From the NCBI GenBank assembly GCA_902783755.1, contig CACZSC010000057.1:1-7299 (forward strand): DNA of 7,299 bases. The letters run 5' to 3'. Below are positions 5,994 to 7,299 of this stretch, piece by piece. A program made the position numbers and the translations under genes. The notes under the pieces were generated by a model. The model was not told the origin of the DNA. It saw only the letters and a program-made list of their open reading frames with translations, and ran no database searches. Source of the DNA: an uncultured Ruminococcus sp. GTDB taxonomy: Bacteria > Bacillota > Clostridia > Oscillospirales > CAG-272. Position 1 is the stretch's first letter; each line of letters opens with the position of its first letter.

Positions 5994-7294
5994 AAAAGAC
6001 AATGTGTATGGTTTTATCGATAGTTTTGAGCATGGGGCTCATCGCATGCGTACCGGTGGTACAGCCGCAGGAAGCACCTGCAGTCGAGGAAGGCTTCAAA
6101 CCGTCTCTTGACACTGCGACGAGCTGCCACATCAACGTTGCCGGAGGTTACGACAACTTTGAGGCACTCGAGGCCGAATTTGACCGTTTCAACGAGCATT
6201 ATCCGAACGTGGAGCTCATGTTCACGAAGGTCGATGACTATAACAACATGATCGGTACCGTCCTTGACGGAAACGATGCTCCCGACATATATGTCAATTA
6301 CTCATGGATGTACGGCCGTGATCAGTATAAGTCTTCCATAGACCATGCCGAGAACCTCGCGGATCCCACGCTTGGCCTCGATCTTGACTGCATCCGCAGC
6401 AATATCATCCTGAACACGGGTGACGGCACGCTCCCGATGGTCCCGGTTTTCGCAAACACCTACGGCATGCTCGTGAACAAGACCCTTTTCGAAAAAGAAG
6501 GCCTGAGCATTCCCACGACCTATCAGGAGCTTGTAACAGTGTGTGAAGAGTTTATCAAAAAAGGTTATAAGAGCCCGTTGATGGGCTTTACCAACGAGGA
6601 GACCACATCGCTCTTCTCTCTGGCGAGCTATCCGTTATTCTGCGGGACCATAGCTAAAGATGCCGAGGCAGTCAAAAAGCTCAACGACCTTGACCCCTCG
6701 GCCGGCGAGTATATGCGCCCTACCCTTGAGAAGATGGCAGAGTTTATGGATTCCGGCTGTGTGAACCTTGATGAGTGCGCAGCCATCGAGAACAACTATG
6801 ATGCCGTTATCCTAAGATTTTTCGAGGGCGACGTTCCGATGATGACCGGCTCCGGTGATACCGTTTCCGGTACCGAGAAACGCGAGAGCCGTTCGGATGC
6901 GTTCATCGCCAACCCGTTTGAATACACATTCGTGCCCATTCCCATGTCCGATGAAGGCGCTAACTTCCTCGACATGCCAAACCTCCAGTTCTCTGTCAAC
7001 AAGGACAGCAAGAACCTTGACATGGCAAACGAGTTCATGCGTTTCCTCATCACTTCCGAGGAACTCAACAATATGGCACAGAAAAAAGGTCTCATGTCCC
7101 CGACAAAAGACCTCTCCTTCAACAGCATGTATGCCGCATTCGGTGATGTTCCGGCAGACCGCATCCTCTCCCCCGAAGAGTTCGGCTTAATCGACGATGC
7201 TGTCGTACAGTTCCGCCACGCCGATTACGGTGTCGCAACCGGTACCATGACAGTAGACGAAGCAGTTGCCGCCTACGGCTCCTTCGAGCAATAA
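5990..7294 (+). CDS. Extracellular solute-binding lipoprotein (family 1-like)
   Basis: A 434-residue binding protein of normal length for the ABC sugar/oligosaccharide-binding family. Residues 1-20 are a lipoprotein signal: Lys2-Lys3, a hydrophobic core, then the lipobox LIAC with Cys20 to be lipidated, so the protein should be anchored on the outer face of the membrane. After a short linker the fold begins with a strand and FEALEAEFDRFNEHYPNVEL (about 57-76), and DAPDIY (96-101) is the typical family motif. The start at 5990 is chosen over an upstream in-frame ATG at 5891 because the signal peptide begins there and AAAGGA lies seven bases upstream (5977-5982). ATGA overlap with the kinase stop implies translational coupling. 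It could be a ligand-presenting partner of that kinase, or the binding component of an importer encoded downstream. The ligand is unknown; a sugar or oligosaccharide is likeliest by family. Confidence 0.92.
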   Translation: MKKTMCMVLSIVLSMGLIACVPVVQPQEAPAVEEGFKPSLDTATSCHINVAGGYDNFEALEAEFDRFNEHYPNVELMFTKVDDYNNMIGTVLDGNDAPDIYVNYSWMYGRDQYKSSIDHAENLADPTLGLDLDCIRSNIILNTGDGTLPMVPVFANTYGMLVNKTLFEKEGLSIPTTYQELVTVCEEFIKKGYKSPLMGFTNEETTSLFSLASYPLFCGTIAKDAEAVKKLNDLDPSAGEYMRPTLEKMAEFMDSGCVNLDECAAIENNYDAVILRFFEGDVPMMTGSGDTVSGTEKRESRSDAFIANPFEYTFVPIPMSDEGANFLDMPNLQFSVNKDSKNLDMANEFMRFLITSEELNNMAQKKGLMSPTKDLSFNSMYAAFGDVPADRILSPEEFGLIDDAVVQFRHADYGVATGTMTVDEAVAAYGSFEQ

Positions 7295-7299
7295 GTAAG

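Overview
The window looks like chromosomal DNA from a Gram-positive Clostridia member, most likely Lachnospiraceae. This is inferred from protein style: hybrid kinases with an SHDIRTPMN H-box, a ferredoxin-tailed aldo/keto reductase, a zinc-ribbon protein beginning MLFIMGI, and a lipoprotein-type solute-binding protein. No rRNA, tRNA, insertion sequence, CRISPR array or phage gene was found. No stretch over about 300 bases lacks a gene; the two larger intergenic gaps are 123 bases (1281-1403) and about 75 bases (3354-3428).

Left half, minus strand. A membrane sensor protein with an extracellular Cache-like domain and a cytoplasmic coiled coil leading into a PAS-like region runs off the left edge (1280 to 1), so its output domain is not visible. 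Upstream of it is a compact three-gene unit read 3353 to 1404: a small zinc-ribbon protein, an aldo/keto reductase with two [4Fe-4S] motifs, and a MutT-type Nudix hydrolase. Spacings are 15 and 27 bases, so they are probably one operon. The reductase appears to lack the usual catalytic Tyr and Lys.

Right half, plus strand. A divergent intergenic region with back-to-back TATACT boxes separates the zinc-ribbon unit from an 854-residue hybrid histidine kinase (Cache-like sensor, HisKA, HATPase, two receiver domains). Its stop codon overlaps the start of a lipoprotein solute-binding protein in an ATGA junction, so the two are probably translationally coupled. The window ends 5 bases after the binding-protein stop codon.

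The most interesting idea is that the binding protein and kinase form one ligand-sensing unit, with the lipoprotein presenting a ligand to the kinase's extracellular domain. It could instead be the first gene of an ABC importer whose permeases lie beyond the window. Everything else reads as ordinary signalling and redox housekeeping. I see no clear evidence of a wholly new system.
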